64,000 bases of DNA. Origin: Streptomyces sp. CB02261. GTDB taxonomy: Bacteria; Actinomycetota; Actinomycetes; Streptomycetales; Streptomycetaceae. Shown piece after piece: positions 8,064-16,479 of the stretch; within the stretch, counting starts at the first letter, position 1; every line of letters starts with the position of its first letter. The notes below the pieces were generated by a model. That model saw nothing but the letters and a program-made list of their open reading frames with translations, had not been told where the DNA came from and ran no database searches. The DNA is taken from NCBI RefSeq assembly GCF_001905665.1, contig NZ_LIVX01000009.1:186001-250000 (forward strand), read 5' to 3'. The position numbers and the translations under genes were made by a program.

Positions 8064-8545
8064 GCCTCGTCCCTCGTCCAGTGGCCCGACTTGCCGCCCG
8101 TCTTCTCCTCCACCCGTACGTCGGAGATGACCGCGCCCTTGTCGACCGCCTTCACCATGTCGACCACGGTCAGGGCCGCCACCGAGACCGCCGTCAGGGC
8201 CTCCATCTCGACGCCCGTGCGGTCCGTGGTCTTCACCGTCGCCAGGATCTCGACCGCGTCGTCCGTGACCGCAAGGTCCAGGGTCACGCCCGAGACGGCC
8301 AGCGGGTGGCAGAGCGGGATGAGGTCCGGGGTCCTCTTGGCGCCCATGATCCCGGCGATGCGGGCGGTCGCCAGGGCGTCGCCCTTCGGGACGCCCTCGC
8401 CGCGCAGCAGCTCGATCACGCGCGGCGAGACGAGCACCCGCCCGCTGGCCCGCGCCGTGCGGGCCGTGACGTCCTTCGCCGATACGTCGACCATGCGGGC
8501 CGCGCCCGCCTCGTCGATGTGGGTGAGACCTTGCTGCGTGCTCAT
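8060..8545 (-). CDS. moaC: Cyclic pyranopterin monophosphate synthase MoaC
   Basis: 161 residues, family-length. Diagnostic motifs are HIDEAGAARMVDVSAKDVTA at the N-terminus, GVPKGDALATARIAGIMGAK in the middle with the catalytic Lys region, and KRTPDLIPLCHPLAVSGV. MoaC, with MoaA, converts GTP to cPMP, the first stable intermediate of molybdopterin. I chose the ATG at 8545 since MSTQQGLTH is the family start; an ATG at 8581 would add 12 unmatched residues. It overlaps mogA by four bases and follows moeA by 57 bases. No moaA was seen in the window. Confidence 0.93.
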   Translation of the reverse strand: MSTQQGLTHIDEAGAARMVDVSAKDVTARTARASGRVLVSPRVIELLRGEGVPKGDALATARIAGIMGAKRTPDLIPLCHPLAVSGVTLDLAVTDDAVEILATVKTTDRTGVEMEALTAVSVAALTVVDMVKAVDKGAVISDVRVEEKTGGKSGHWTRDEA

Positions 8546-8602
8546 CGCCGTGACACTCCCGGTCGCTGTGTGGGACGACACCGTACCCCCACCCTCGCCT
8601 CC

Positions 8603-9961
8603 TCAGCCGAGGAGGACCACTTCCAGCTCGGTGCCCGGCTCCACGCTCTCCGTCTCCTCCGGGACCACCAGCAGGCAGTCCGCCTGCGCGAGGGCCGCGA
8701 TCAGATGGGAGCCGGCGCCGCCCACCGGGGTGACCGTGCTCGCCTCGGGGTCGTACGACCCCCGGAGGAACTGCCGGCGCCCGGCGGGTGACGACAGCGC
8801 CTCGTCGGCGACGAGCTCCGCCCGCACCCGGGGCCGGTGCAGGTCCTCGACGCCCATCAGGGCACGGATCGCGGGGCGCACGAACAGCTCGAACGAGACG
8901 TACGACGAGACCGGGTTGCCCGGCAGCGCCAGGAGCGGGATCTGCTCGGCGCCGATCGCGCCGAAGCCCTGGGGCTTGCCCGGCTGCATGGCCAGCTTGC
9001 GGAAGTCGACCTGCCCGTCGGCGGTCAGGGCCTCCTTCACCACGTCGTACGCACCGACGCTCACCCCGCCCGTGGTCACGATCAGATCGGCCCGGATCAG
9101 CTGGTCCTCGATGGTGGAGCGCAGCGACTCCGCGTCGTCGGCGACGGCGCCCACCCGGTAGGCGAGGGCGCCGGCGTCCCGCGCGGCGGCGGCGAGCGCG
9201 AAGCTGTTGGAGTCGTGGATCTGGCCCTCGCCCAGCGGCTCACCGGGCTGGACCAGCTCGCTGCCGGTGGACATGACGACCACCCGGGGGCGGGGCCGCA
9301 CCCGGACCGTGCCGCGCCCGATGGCGGCGAGGAGCCCGATCTGCGGCGGCCCGAGGACCGTGCCGGCCGCCAGCGCCAGCTCCCCGGCCCGCACGTCGCT
9401 GCCTCGCGCGCGGACATGGGCGCGGGCCTCCGCGGCGCGGTGCACCCGGACCTCGCCGGCCGCGCCCTCGGGGGCGGCGCTCGCGGCGGTCATGCCGGTG
9501 GCGGCGCCCCCGCCCGTACCGCCGTCGGTCCACTCGACGGGGACGACGGCCTCGGCGCCGGGCGGCAGCGGGGCGCCGGTCATGATGCGGGCGGCCTGGC
9601 CGGGGCCGACCTCGGGCAGGCCGTCCGCGCCCGCCGCGACGTCACCGACGACGGTGAGGACGGCGGGGAACTCCTCGGTGGCCCCGGCGACGTCCGCGAC
9701 CCGGACCGCGTACCCGTCCATGGAGCTGTTGTCGAAGGGGGGCAGCGCGACCGGCACCGTCACGTCCTCGACGAGGACGCAGCCCTGCGCGTCGAGGAGT
9801 TGCAGCTCGATGGGTTCGAGCGGGCCGACGGCCGCGAGGATGTCGGCCAGGTGCTCGTCCACCGACCACAGACCGCGGGCGGGACCGGCGCACGGGTCAC
9901 CGGCCCCCGTCCCGTGGTCGTGGTCGTCGTGGGGCGGCGACGGTGCCGTGCTGCTGCTCAA
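8603..9961 (-). CDS. glp: MoeA / gephyrin-like protein Glp
   Basis: 452 residues from a TTG start just after the galU stop codon. A His/Asp-rich leader (about 20 residues) precedes the MoeA fold: PLEPIELQLLDAQGCVLVED, LPPFDNSSMDGYAVR, the Mo-insertion motif region IMTGAPLPPGAEAVVPVEW, VVVMSTGSELVQPGE, and the MogA-like subdomain VTTGGVSVGAYDVVKEAL with LALPGNPVSSYVSFELFVRP. MoeA inserts molybdate into adenylylated MPT. In actinobacteria the paralogue next to sepX/glpR and galU acts in cell division as Glp, a gephyrin-like partner of GlpR. Both functions are possible here; sequence alone does not separate them. Confidence 0.85.
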   Translation of the reverse strand: MSSSTAPSPPHDDHDHGTGAGDPCAGPARGLWSVDEHLADILAAVGPLEPIELQLLDAQGCVLVEDVTVPVALPPFDNSSMDGYAVRVADVAGATEEFPAVLTVVGDVAAGADGLPEVGPGQAARIMTGAPLPPGAEAVVPVEWTDGGTGGGAATGMTAASAAPEGAAGEVRVHRAAEARAHVRARGSDVRAGELALAAGTVLGPPQIGLLAAIGRGTVRVRPRPRVVVMSTGSELVQPGEPLGEGQIHDSNSFALAAAARDAGALAYRVGAVADDAESLRSTIEDQLIRADLIVTTGGVSVGAYDVVKEALTADGQVDFRKLAMQPGKPQGFGAIGAEQIPLLALPGNPVSSYVSFELFVRPAIRALMGVEDLHRPRVRAELVADEALSSPAGRRQFLRGSYDPEASTVTPVGGAGSHLIAALAQADCLLVVPEETESVEPGTELEVVLLG

Positions 9962-9965
9962 GGTC

Positions 9966-10877
9966 CTACATCTCCTCGCTGACGTATCTCCGGAGCCAGG
10001 CCCGGAAGTCCGGTCCCAGATCTTCACGTTCGCACGCGAGTCTGACAATGGCACGCAGATAGTCACCGCGGTCACCGGTGTCATAGCGGCGGCCCTTGAA
10101 CACGACGCCGTGCACCGGGCCGCCGATCTTCTCGTCCGAGGCCAGCTTCTGCAGGGCGTCGGTCAGCTGGATCTCCCCGCCGCGCCCCGGCTCGGTCTCC
10201 CGCAGCATCCCGAAGACGGCCGGATCCAGTACGTAGCGGCCGATGATCGCGTAGTTGCTGGGCGCCTCGTGCGCGTCCGGCTTCTCGACCAGATCCGTCA
10301 CCTTGACGACGTCCGAGTCGATGGTCGCCTCGACGGCGGCGCAGCCGTACAGGTGGATCTGTGAGGGCTCGACCTCCATGAGGGCGATCACGCTGCCGCC
10401 CTCCCGCTCCTGGACCTCCACCATGCGCGCGAGGAGGGGGTCGCGCGGGTCGATCAGGTCGTCGCCGAGGAGGACGGCGAAGGGCTGGTCCCCGACGTGC
10501 GGGGCGGCGCAGAGCACGGCGTGGCCGAGGCCGCGCGGCGCGCCCTGGCGCACGTAGTGCATGGTGGCGAGGTCGTTGGACTCCTGGACCTTGGAGAGGC
10601 GTTCGTCGTCGCCCTTCCGGGTCAGGGCCTCCTCCAGCTCGTAGTTCCGGTCGAAGTGGTCCTCCAGGGGACGCTTGTTCCGGCCGGTGATCATCAGGAC
10701 GTCGGAGAGGCCCGCCGCGACGGCCTCCTCCACGACGTACTGGATGGCCGGCTTGTCGACGACCGGCAGCATCTCCTTCGGCGTCGCCTTGGTGGCCGGG
10801 AGGAAGCGGGTACCGAGGCCGGCGGCCGGGATGACAGCCTTGCTGATCCGGCCGAGCCTGGGGAGCGACTGATTCAT
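9966..10877 (-). CDS. galU: UTP-glucose-1-phosphate uridylyltransferase
   Basis: 303 residues. The nucleotidyltransferase signature AVIPAAGLGTRFLPATKATP with KEMLPVVDKPAIQYVV opens the protein, followed by ITGRNKRPLEDHFD, LGHAVLCAAPHVGD, AVLLGDD and the catalytic GGEIQLTDALQKL. It makes UDP-glucose from UTP and glucose-1-phosphate for glycans, teichoic acids and trehalose. I placed the start at 10877 (MNQSLPRLGRISKAVIPAA); longer readings begin in AT-rich intergenic DNA. It is the first gene of the minus-strand operon that continues into moeA/glp, moaC, mogA and the GNAT gene. Confidence 0.93.
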   Translation of the reverse strand: MNQSLPRLGRISKAVIPAAGLGTRFLPATKATPKEMLPVVDKPAIQYVVEEAVAAGLSDVLMITGRNKRPLEDHFDRNYELEEALTRKGDDERLSKVQESNDLATMHYVRQGAPRGLGHAVLCAAPHVGDQPFAVLLGDDLIDPRDPLLARMVEVQEREGGSVIALMEVEPSQIHLYGCAAVEATIDSDVVKVTDLVEKPDAHEAPSNYAIIGRYVLDPAVFGMLRETEPGRGGEIQLTDALQKLASDEKIGGPVHGVVFKGRRYDTGDRGDYLRAIVRLACEREDLGPDFRAWLRRYVSEEM

Positions 10878-10904
10878 GCGGTGCACCTTAGCCGTTCGGA
10901 ATGA

Positions 10905-10934
10905 GAGGAAGATGTGGGTTCGGTTAACTTCCTC
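10905..10934. promoter_or_regulatory. Inverted repeat in the galU / cyclo-ligase divergent promoter region
   Basis: Perfect 7-bp arms GAGGAAG and CTTCCTC separated by 16 bases, in the 104-bp region between the divergent galU and 5-formyltetrahydrofolate cyclo-ligase starts. It could be an operator for either gene. No regulator is identified. Confidence 0.35.
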
Positions 10935-10981
10935 CGCATAAAGCCAGTTACCAGAGTTTTGTGAACACACACGAGGCCGTC

Positions 10982-11587
10982 ATGTCATCCGAGTTGTCCG
11001 AGAAGACCCTGCTCCGCGGTCGCCTTCTGGCCGGCCGCGCCGCGCTGGACGCCGAGTCCCTGGCCGGCACGGCCGCGTCGTTCGCCCGGCACGGACTGGA
11101 ACTCGGCGAACTCGCCGAGGCGTCCACCGTCGCCGCCTACGTGTCGGTGGGCCGCGAGCCGGGCACGCGCGCGTTGCTCGACGCGCTCCACGCGCGCGGG
11201 GTGCGGGTGCTGCTCCCCGTCCTGCTCCCCGACAACGACCTGGACTGGGCCGTGTACGAGGGCCCCGAGCGGCTCGCGAAGGCCGGGCGCGGGCTCCTCG
11301 AACCCGTCGGGCCCCGGCTCGGCCCCGACGCGGTGTGCGCCGCCGACGCCGTCCTGCTGCCGGGCCTGGCGGTCGACGGGCGCGGGATGCGGCTCGGGCG
11401 GGGCGGCGGCTCGTACGACCGGGTGCTCGCCCGGCTCACGCGCGCGGGTGCAGACCCGGCCCTGGTGGTGCTCCTCTACGCGGACGAGGTGGTCGCCCGG
11501 GTCCCGGAGGAACCGCACGACCACCCCGTGCACGCGGTGGTGACCCCGGACGGGGTCACCCGCTTCCCTGCGCCGCCTACGGCTTGA
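10982..11587 (+). CDS. 5-formyltetrahydrofolate cyclo-ligase
   Basis: 201 residues from the ATG at 10982, which has ACGAGG six bases upstream; a GTG at 10961 would add seven residues without a good ribosome site. The family motifs are present: KTLLRGRLLAGRAAL with the ATP-contacting basic residues, VLLPVLLPDNDLDW, VLLPGLAVDGRGMRLGRGGG and GSYDRVL. The enzyme uses ATP to turn 5-formyl-THF into 5,10-methenyl-THF. The gene ends 11 bases inside the convergent acylase gene. Its position beside galU and moeA/glp is conserved in actinobacteria as I recall. Confidence 0.9.
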   Translation: MSSELSEKTLLRGRLLAGRAALDAESLAGTAASFARHGLELGELAEASTVAAYVSVGREPGTRALLDALHARGVRVLLPVLLPDNDLDWAVYEGPERLAKAGRGLLEPVGPRLGPDAVCAADAVLLPGLAVDGRGMRLGRGGGSYDRVLARLTRAGADPALVVLLYADEVVARVPEEPHDHPVHAVVTPDGVTRFPAPPTA

Positions 11588-14333
11588 GGACCAGCGTGTC
11601 CTTCGTCGCCGCGTCGACCGCCGCCTTGCCGTAGGCCCAGTCGTAGAGCTCGCCCTTGGCCCAGGCGTCGGTCTGGTCGGTGTAGTTCGAGTGGAAGGCG
11701 TGGCCCGAGGCCCCGGTCAGGTTGATCCACCGGGACCTGTCCCAGTCGCCGACGTTGACCACCATCCGCATCGACGGCACCCAGATGACCTCGTAGCCGC
11801 CGGCCGCGTTCCAGCCGGTGGCGTCGACGGCCGCCTCGCCGCCGCCCAGGTTCCACGGGCCGCGGTTGAGGAGCTGCTGCACGACGCCGGGTCCGGCGGT
11901 GCCGAGGGTCTGGTTCTTCAGGGTCAGCTGGTGGAGGCGGCCCCAGCTCCAGGTGGAGACGTCCTTGCCGAGCTTGGCCGTCAGCTCCCAGCGCGCGTCC
12001 TTCATGGCGCGGGCGAGCAGCTGGTCACGGGTCTCGGTGGCCGAGTCCAGACGGTTGCCGGGGGTGGTCCACCACTCGCTCTTCTCCTGCTTGAGGAGCG
12101 GGCGGACCACCTCGTACCAGCGGTCTCCGCCGTCCGGCTGCGCCGTGTCGGGGTCGCGCTGGCCGCATTCCCGTACGAGCTTGTTCTGCTCGTCGACCGG
12201 GCCGGTGGCATCGGCCGGGCGCACGTTGATGCAGTCGCCCTCGACGCGCAGCTCCTTGGGCAGCTTGTTGCCGAAGGCGAGCTTGAGGACGTTGCGCCAG
12301 ACCGCGTTGAAGTAGGCGGCGGCGGCCGAGTCGGGTTCCTGGGTGTAGTCCCAGCCCTCCAGGAGCTTCTGCGCCTCGCGGACGTACGGGTCGGAGATGT
12401 CGATCTTCAGCAGGAGCGGGTTGAGCAGGGTCGCGATCTCGCTGCGGTTGTCCGTCTGCATGGTCCGCATGTCGTCCGGCGAGATCTTCCCGCCGTCCTT
12501 GATCTTCGACTCGATGAGGTCGTTGATCCGCTGGCTGCGCGAGCCGTAGCCCCAGTCCTTGGTGAGGAGGTCGGGGTAGGTCGTGGAGTCGATCACGGCC
12601 TGGTTGGCGGTGACGACGTAGCCGCGGTCGGGGTTGTACTCGTAGGGCAGCTGCTCGTAGGGGATGTAGCCCTTCCACCTGTACGTGGAGTCCCAGCCGG
12701 GCGCGGGCAGGGTGCCGTCGCCCTTGGAGCGCTGCGGGATCTTGCCCGGGGACTGGTAGCCGATGTTGCCCTCGGTGTCGGCGTAGACCAGGTTCTGGGA
12801 CGGGACCTCGAAGTTCTTCGCGGCGGCCCGGAAGGTGGTGAAGTCCTTGGCGCGGTCGAGGGCGAAGACCGCGTCCATCGACCTGCCGGGCTGGAGGGCG
12901 GTCCACTGGAGGGAGACGCCGTAGCCGGTGCCGCGGTCGGGGGCGGCGTTGCCGACGGGGGCCTTCTGGCCGACCTTCTCCATCTCGGTGGAGCGGTCGG
13001 AGACCAGCGGGCCGCGCTCGGTGGAGCGGACGGTGATCTTGCGGTCCTTGCCGCCCGCGACCTTGATGATCTCGTCGCGGACCGTGAAGGGCTTCACCTT
13101 GCCGTCGACGAGGTAGCCGTCGGGGCCGATCTTCTCCAGGTAGAGGTCGGTGACGTCGGCGCCGAGGTTGGTGAAGCCCCAGGCGATCTTGTCGTTGTGT
13201 CCGATGATCACACCGGGCATGCCGGAGAAGGTGTAGCCGGCGACGTCGTAGCGGCAGGTCGCCGAGACCGAGCGGCAGTGCAGGCCCATCTGGTACCAGA
13301 GGGACGGCAGCTGGGGCGCGAGGTGCGGGTCGTTGGCGAGCAGCGGCTTGCCGGAGGTGGTGTACCGCCCGGAGACGACCCAGGAGTTCGAGCCGATGCC
13401 GTTGCCGTTGGGGCCGAGGAGGGCGGGGACGCCGTCGAGGACCTCGGAGAGCGCGCCCAGCTGGGACTGCGCACCGGAGGAGTCGGAGTCACCGGACCCC
13501 GAACCGCCCGGCCCGTTGCCCGGGGTCTCCCCGGTGGTCGCGCCGTCGGTCTCGTCGGCCTTCGCCTTCGGGTCGAACTCTCCGCTGTCCTCGTCGACCG
13601 CGCCCTGCGAGACGATCGGCTGGTGCAGCGCGTACGGGTACTCCGGGTACAGCTGCTTGATCTGGCTCGCGCTCAGCCGGCTCGTCATCAGCGAGCGGTC
13701 GATCTCGTCCTGCATGTTGCCGCGCAGGTCCCAGGCCATCGCCTTGAGCCAGGCCACCGAGTCGACCGGCGTCCACGGCTCGATCGCGTAGTCGTTGGTC
13801 AGGCCGAGGGCCGCGTACTCGACGGAGACGTCCTCGGGCTTCCGGTCCTTCAGATAGGCGTTGACGCCCTCCGCGTACGCCTGGAGGTACTTCTTCGTCT
13901 CGGGCGACAGGATCTTGTCGTACTCCTGCTGCGCGACCCGGCGCCAGCCGAGCGTGCGCAGGAACGAGTCGGTCTCGACCTGGCCCTCGCCGAACATCTC
14001 CGAGAGCCGGCCCGCGGTCACGTGCCGCCGGACGTCCATCTCGTAGAAGCGGTCCTGCGCCTGGACGTAGCCCTGGGCGCGGAAGAGGTCCGTCTCGGTG
14101 TCGGCGTAGATCTGCGGGACGCCGTTCGCGTCGCGCTTGACCTCGACCTGGCCCGAGAGCCTGTCGAGCCGGATCTCGCCCGTGGTCTGCGGGAACGAGG
14201 CCCGGACGGTGCTCACACCCCAGTACCCGCCGGCCCCGACGCCCGCGACCAGGGCGAGGACCAGGACGAGGAGGATCAGGCGGGCGCGCCGCCCTTTCTT
14301 CTTGGCGGGAGGCGCGGTCGTGTTGGAGGGCAT
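11577..14333 (-). CDS. Penicillin acylase family protein (Ntn hydrolase)
   Basis: 918 residues. A basic cytoplasmic start (PPAKKKGRRAR) leads to one membrane helix (residues about 18-40), so the enzyme is membrane anchored or exported. The alpha-chain region has VQAQDRFYEMDVRRHVTAGR; the beta-chain nucleophile is Ser315 in GSNSWVVSGRYT, preceded by GNGI, where self-cleavage is expected. LLANDPHLAPQLPSLWY and GMPGVIIGHNDKIAWGFTN are further family motifs. A Gly/Ser-rich spacer precedes the cleavage site. Members deacylate beta-lactams or acyl-homoserine lactones; which one cannot be decided here. Confidence 0.88.
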   Translation of the reverse strand: MPSNTTAPPAKKKGRRARLILLVLVLALVAGVGAGGYWGVSTVRASFPQTTGEIRLDRLSGQVEVKRDANGVPQIYADTETDLFRAQGYVQAQDRFYEMDVRRHVTAGRLSEMFGEGQVETDSFLRTLGWRRVAQQEYDKILSPETKKYLQAYAEGVNAYLKDRKPEDVSVEYAALGLTNDYAIEPWTPVDSVAWLKAMAWDLRGNMQDEIDRSLMTSRLSASQIKQLYPEYPYALHQPIVSQGAVDEDSGEFDPKAKADETDGATTGETPGNGPGGSGSGDSDSSGAQSQLGALSEVLDGVPALLGPNGNGIGSNSWVVSGRYTTSGKPLLANDPHLAPQLPSLWYQMGLHCRSVSATCRYDVAGYTFSGMPGVIIGHNDKIAWGFTNLGADVTDLYLEKIGPDGYLVDGKVKPFTVRDEIIKVAGGKDRKITVRSTERGPLVSDRSTEMEKVGQKAPVGNAAPDRGTGYGVSLQWTALQPGRSMDAVFALDRAKDFTTFRAAAKNFEVPSQNLVYADTEGNIGYQSPGKIPQRSKGDGTLPAPGWDSTYRWKGYIPYEQLPYEYNPDRGYVVTANQAVIDSTTYPDLLTKDWGYGSRSQRINDLIESKIKDGGKISPDDMRTMQTDNRSEIATLLNPLLLKIDISDPYVREAQKLLEGWDYTQEPDSAAAAYFNAVWRNVLKLAFGNKLPKELRVEGDCINVRPADATGPVDEQNKLVRECGQRDPDTAQPDGGDRWYEVVRPLLKQEKSEWWTTPGNRLDSATETRDQLLARAMKDARWELTAKLGKDVSTWSWGRLHQLTLKNQTLGTAGPGVVQQLLNRGPWNLGGGEAAVDATGWNAAGGYEVIWVPSMRMVVNVGDWDRSRWINLTGASGHAFHSNYTDQTDAWAKGELYDWAYGKAAVDAATKDTLVLKP

Positions 14334-14455
14334 CGCTGTCCTTCGAGGGGCAGGGTGGTCCTGGAGTACGGGAGCAACCTTAGGCGCAGCGTCCGGACGG
14401 CCCGGACGCGGTGTCAGGAACAGAACCGTACTGACGAGCGAGCGCGCGCAAAGAA

Positions 14456-14492
14456 GGCGTCAAGAAAACGTTAAAGATTAGGTAAGGTAACG
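14456..14492 (+). promoter_or_regulatory. Putative promoter of the K+/H+ antiporter gene
   Basis: AT-rich tract in the 214-bp region between the divergent acylase and antiporter genes. GTCAAG and GTAAGG/TAAGGT lie about 17 bases apart, the layout of a housekeeping promoter. The same tract carries TTAGGTAAGG, which resembles half of an iron-box (see rejected items). Confidence 0.4.
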
Positions 14493-14547
14493 AAGTGTCG
14501 GCCGCTGGAGGAACGATCCAGCTGCATGTGAGGGGAAGGAACGGCCA

Positions 14548-16116
14548 CTGACTGTCCACGAGCTCAACGAACTCCTGCTCATCAGCTCCCTCGTGCTGCT
14601 GATCGCGGTCGCGGCCGTCCGGATCTCGTCCCGCAGCGGACTTCCCAGCCTGCTGCTCTACCTCGGCATCGGCATCGCCATCGGCCAGGACGGCATCGGC
14701 AACGTCGCCTTCGACAACGCCGAGCTGACCCAGGTCATCGGCTACGCCGCCCTCGTCGTGATCCTCGCCGAGGGCGGCCTCGGCACGAAGTGGAAGGAGA
14801 TCAAGCCGGCGCTCCCCGCCGCGGTCGTCCTCTCCACCCTCGGCGTCGCGGTGAGCGTGGGCATCACGGCCGCCGCCGCCCACTACCTCGTCGGCCTCGA
14901 CTGGCGACAGGCCCTGATCATCGGCGCCGTCGTCTCCTCGACCGACGCCGCCGCGGTCTTCTCCGTGCTCCGCAAGGTGCCCCTTCCCTCACGGGTCACC
15001 GGCGTCCTGGAGGCCGAGTCCGGCTTCAACGACGCCCCCGTCGTCATCCTCGTCATCGCCTTCTCGACCACGGGGCCGATCGACGAGTGGTACGTCCTCG
15101 TCGGCACGATCGCCCTCGAACTCGCCATCGGCGCCGCCGTCGGCCTCGCCGTCGGCTTCCTCGGTGCCTACGGGCTGCGGCACGTCGCCCTGCCCGCCTC
15201 CGGCCTCTACCCGATCGCCGTCATGGCCATCGCCGTCGTCGCCTACGCCGCCGGCGCCATGGCCCACGGCTCCGGCTTCCTCGCCGTCTACCTCGCGTCG
15301 ATGGTCCTCGGCAACGCCAAGCTGCCCCACGCGCCCGCGAACCGCGGCTTCGCCGAGGGCCTCGGCTGGATCGCCCAGATCGGCATGTTCGTCCTGCTCG
15401 GCCTGCTCGTCACCCCGCACGAGCTCGTCCACGACTTCTGGCCCGCCGTCGTCATCGGCCTGGTCCTGACCGTGGTCGCCCGGCCCATGGAGGTCCTGGT
15501 CAGCCTGCTGCCCTTCCGGATCCCCTGGCAGGAGCAGGCCCTCATGTCCTGGGCGGGACTGCGCGGAGCCGTCCCCATCATCCTCGCCACCATCCCGATG
15601 GTGACGGAGGTCGAGGGCAGCGAGCGGATCTTCAACATCGTCTTCGTGCTCGTCGTCGTCTACACCCTCGTCCAGGGCCCCACCCTGCCCTGGCTCGCGC
15701 GGGCACTGAAGCTCGGCGACTCCTCGGGGGCCTCCGACCTCGGCGTCGAGTCCGCCCCGCTGGAGCGGCTGCGCGGCCACCTGCTCTCCGTCGCCATCCC
15801 GGACGGCTCCCGGATGCACGGCGTCGAGGTCGCCGAGCTGCGGCTCCCGGCCGGAGCGGCCGTCACCCTCGTCGTACGGGAGGAGAAGAGCTTCGTCCCC
15901 GGGCCCGCGACCGTCCTGCGGCGCGGCGACGAGCTCCTCGTCGTCGCCACCGACCCGGTACGGGACGCCACCGAGCGGCGCCTGCGCGCGGTCGGCCAGG
16001 GCGGCAAGCTCGCCGGCTGGCTCGGGACGGGAGGCGCCACGGCGGCCTCCACGCCCTCGGACACGGCGCCGCGCTTCCACCGCCACGGGCACCACGAGAG
16101 GAAGCCGTCCGGCTGA
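14548..16116 (+). CDS. Potassium/proton antiporter, CPA1 type with RCK-C domain
   Basis: 522 residues if translation begins at the CTG at 14548, which lies seven bases after AGGGGAAGGA and gives the usual family start TVHELNELLLISS. The first canonical start, GTG 14593, would cut the first membrane helix. About 12 membrane helices follow, with LAEGGLGTKWKEIKPALP, VVSSTDAAAVFSVLRKVPLP (the TDAA ion site) and LESGFNDAPV-type AESGFNDAPVVILV. After SWAGLRGAVPIILAT the soluble tail (from about residue 395) is a TrkA-C/RCK-C regulatory domain (MHGVEVAELRLPAGA). Such NhaP2-type proteins exchange K+ or Na+ for H+. Confidence 0.85.
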   Translation: MTVHELNELLLISSLVLLIAVAAVRISSRSGLPSLLLYLGIGIAIGQDGIGNVAFDNAELTQVIGYAALVVILAEGGLGTKWKEIKPALPAAVVLSTLGVAVSVGITAAAAHYLVGLDWRQALIIGAVVSSTDAAAVFSVLRKVPLPSRVTGVLEAESGFNDAPVVILVIAFSTTGPIDEWYVLVGTIALELAIGAAVGLAVGFLGAYGLRHVALPASGLYPIAVMAIAVVAYAAGAMAHGSGFLAVYLASMVLGNAKLPHAPANRGFAEGLGWIAQIGMFVLLGLLVTPHELVHDFWPAVVIGLVLTVVARPMEVLVSLLPFRIPWQEQALMSWAGLRGAVPIILATIPMVTEVEGSERIFNIVFVLVVVYTLVQGPTLPWLARALKLGDSSGASDLGVESAPLERLRGHLLSVAIPDGSRMHGVEVAELRLPAGAAVTLVVREEKSFVPGPATVLRRGDELLVVATDPVRDATERRLRAVGQGGKLAGWLGTGGATAASTPSDTAPRFHRHGHHERKPSG

Positions 16117-16479
16117 GGCGGGGCGGTCCCGGCCCAGGGGGCGGCCCGGGCGCACCGGGCGTGGCTGACCGGGCGGCCCGGGCCCGCCCACTCCCAGACC
16201 CAGGCCCGACGAGCGGGCATCCGGTCAATCCGAGGCATCATTTCGGGGGCGGGAGCGTTTTCTCAGGCGGGAAGACGCTCCTCCCTGTACCATGAAGGCA
16301 CACCTGATCGAACCAACTCTGCCTGACGCAGAGCTGGCGCGACCGTATGGCGGCCGTGGCGCCCCTCCGCAGTGGGGCCGGCCCGGTATCTACCGCAGTG
16401 ACGCGCATGAGGACAGCTCTCGGCGACACCCGCACCACCGTGCCGGGACGCGCTACCAGGCGGCAGAAAGGCCAGGACC
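16117..16479. other. Intergenic region without a supported gene
   Basis: 363 bases between the antiporter and the MFS gene. It holds GC-rich inverted repeats just after the antiporter stop (likely terminator), a hairpin GGAGCG ... CGCTCC (16253-16282 region), and a perfect stem-loop CTCTGC-CTGAC-GCAGAG near 16318-16334. A short plus-strand reading frame from 16292 lacks family resemblance. The stem-loop may lie in the 5' leader of the MFS transcript. Confidence 0.4.

Noticed and set aside
10905..10942. SigR promoter (GGAAT ... GTT) before the cyclo-ligase gene
   Set aside because: GGAAT and GTT are present near 10898-10925, but the spacing is 20 bases rather than 18-19.
11691..14474. A 927-codon plus-strand open frame opposite the penicillin acylase gene
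   Set aside because: It mirrors the real gene codon by codon, consists of Val/Gly/Leu/Arg/Asp low-complexity sequence and matches no family. Similar long shadows lie at 21460-23976, 25982-28297 and 28683-31148.
14478..14496. Iron-box (DmdR1/IdeR) site before the antiporter
   Set aside because: TTAGGTAAGG matches the left half at nine of ten places, but the right half (TAACGAAG) does not form the inverted partner. It more likely belongs to a promoter.
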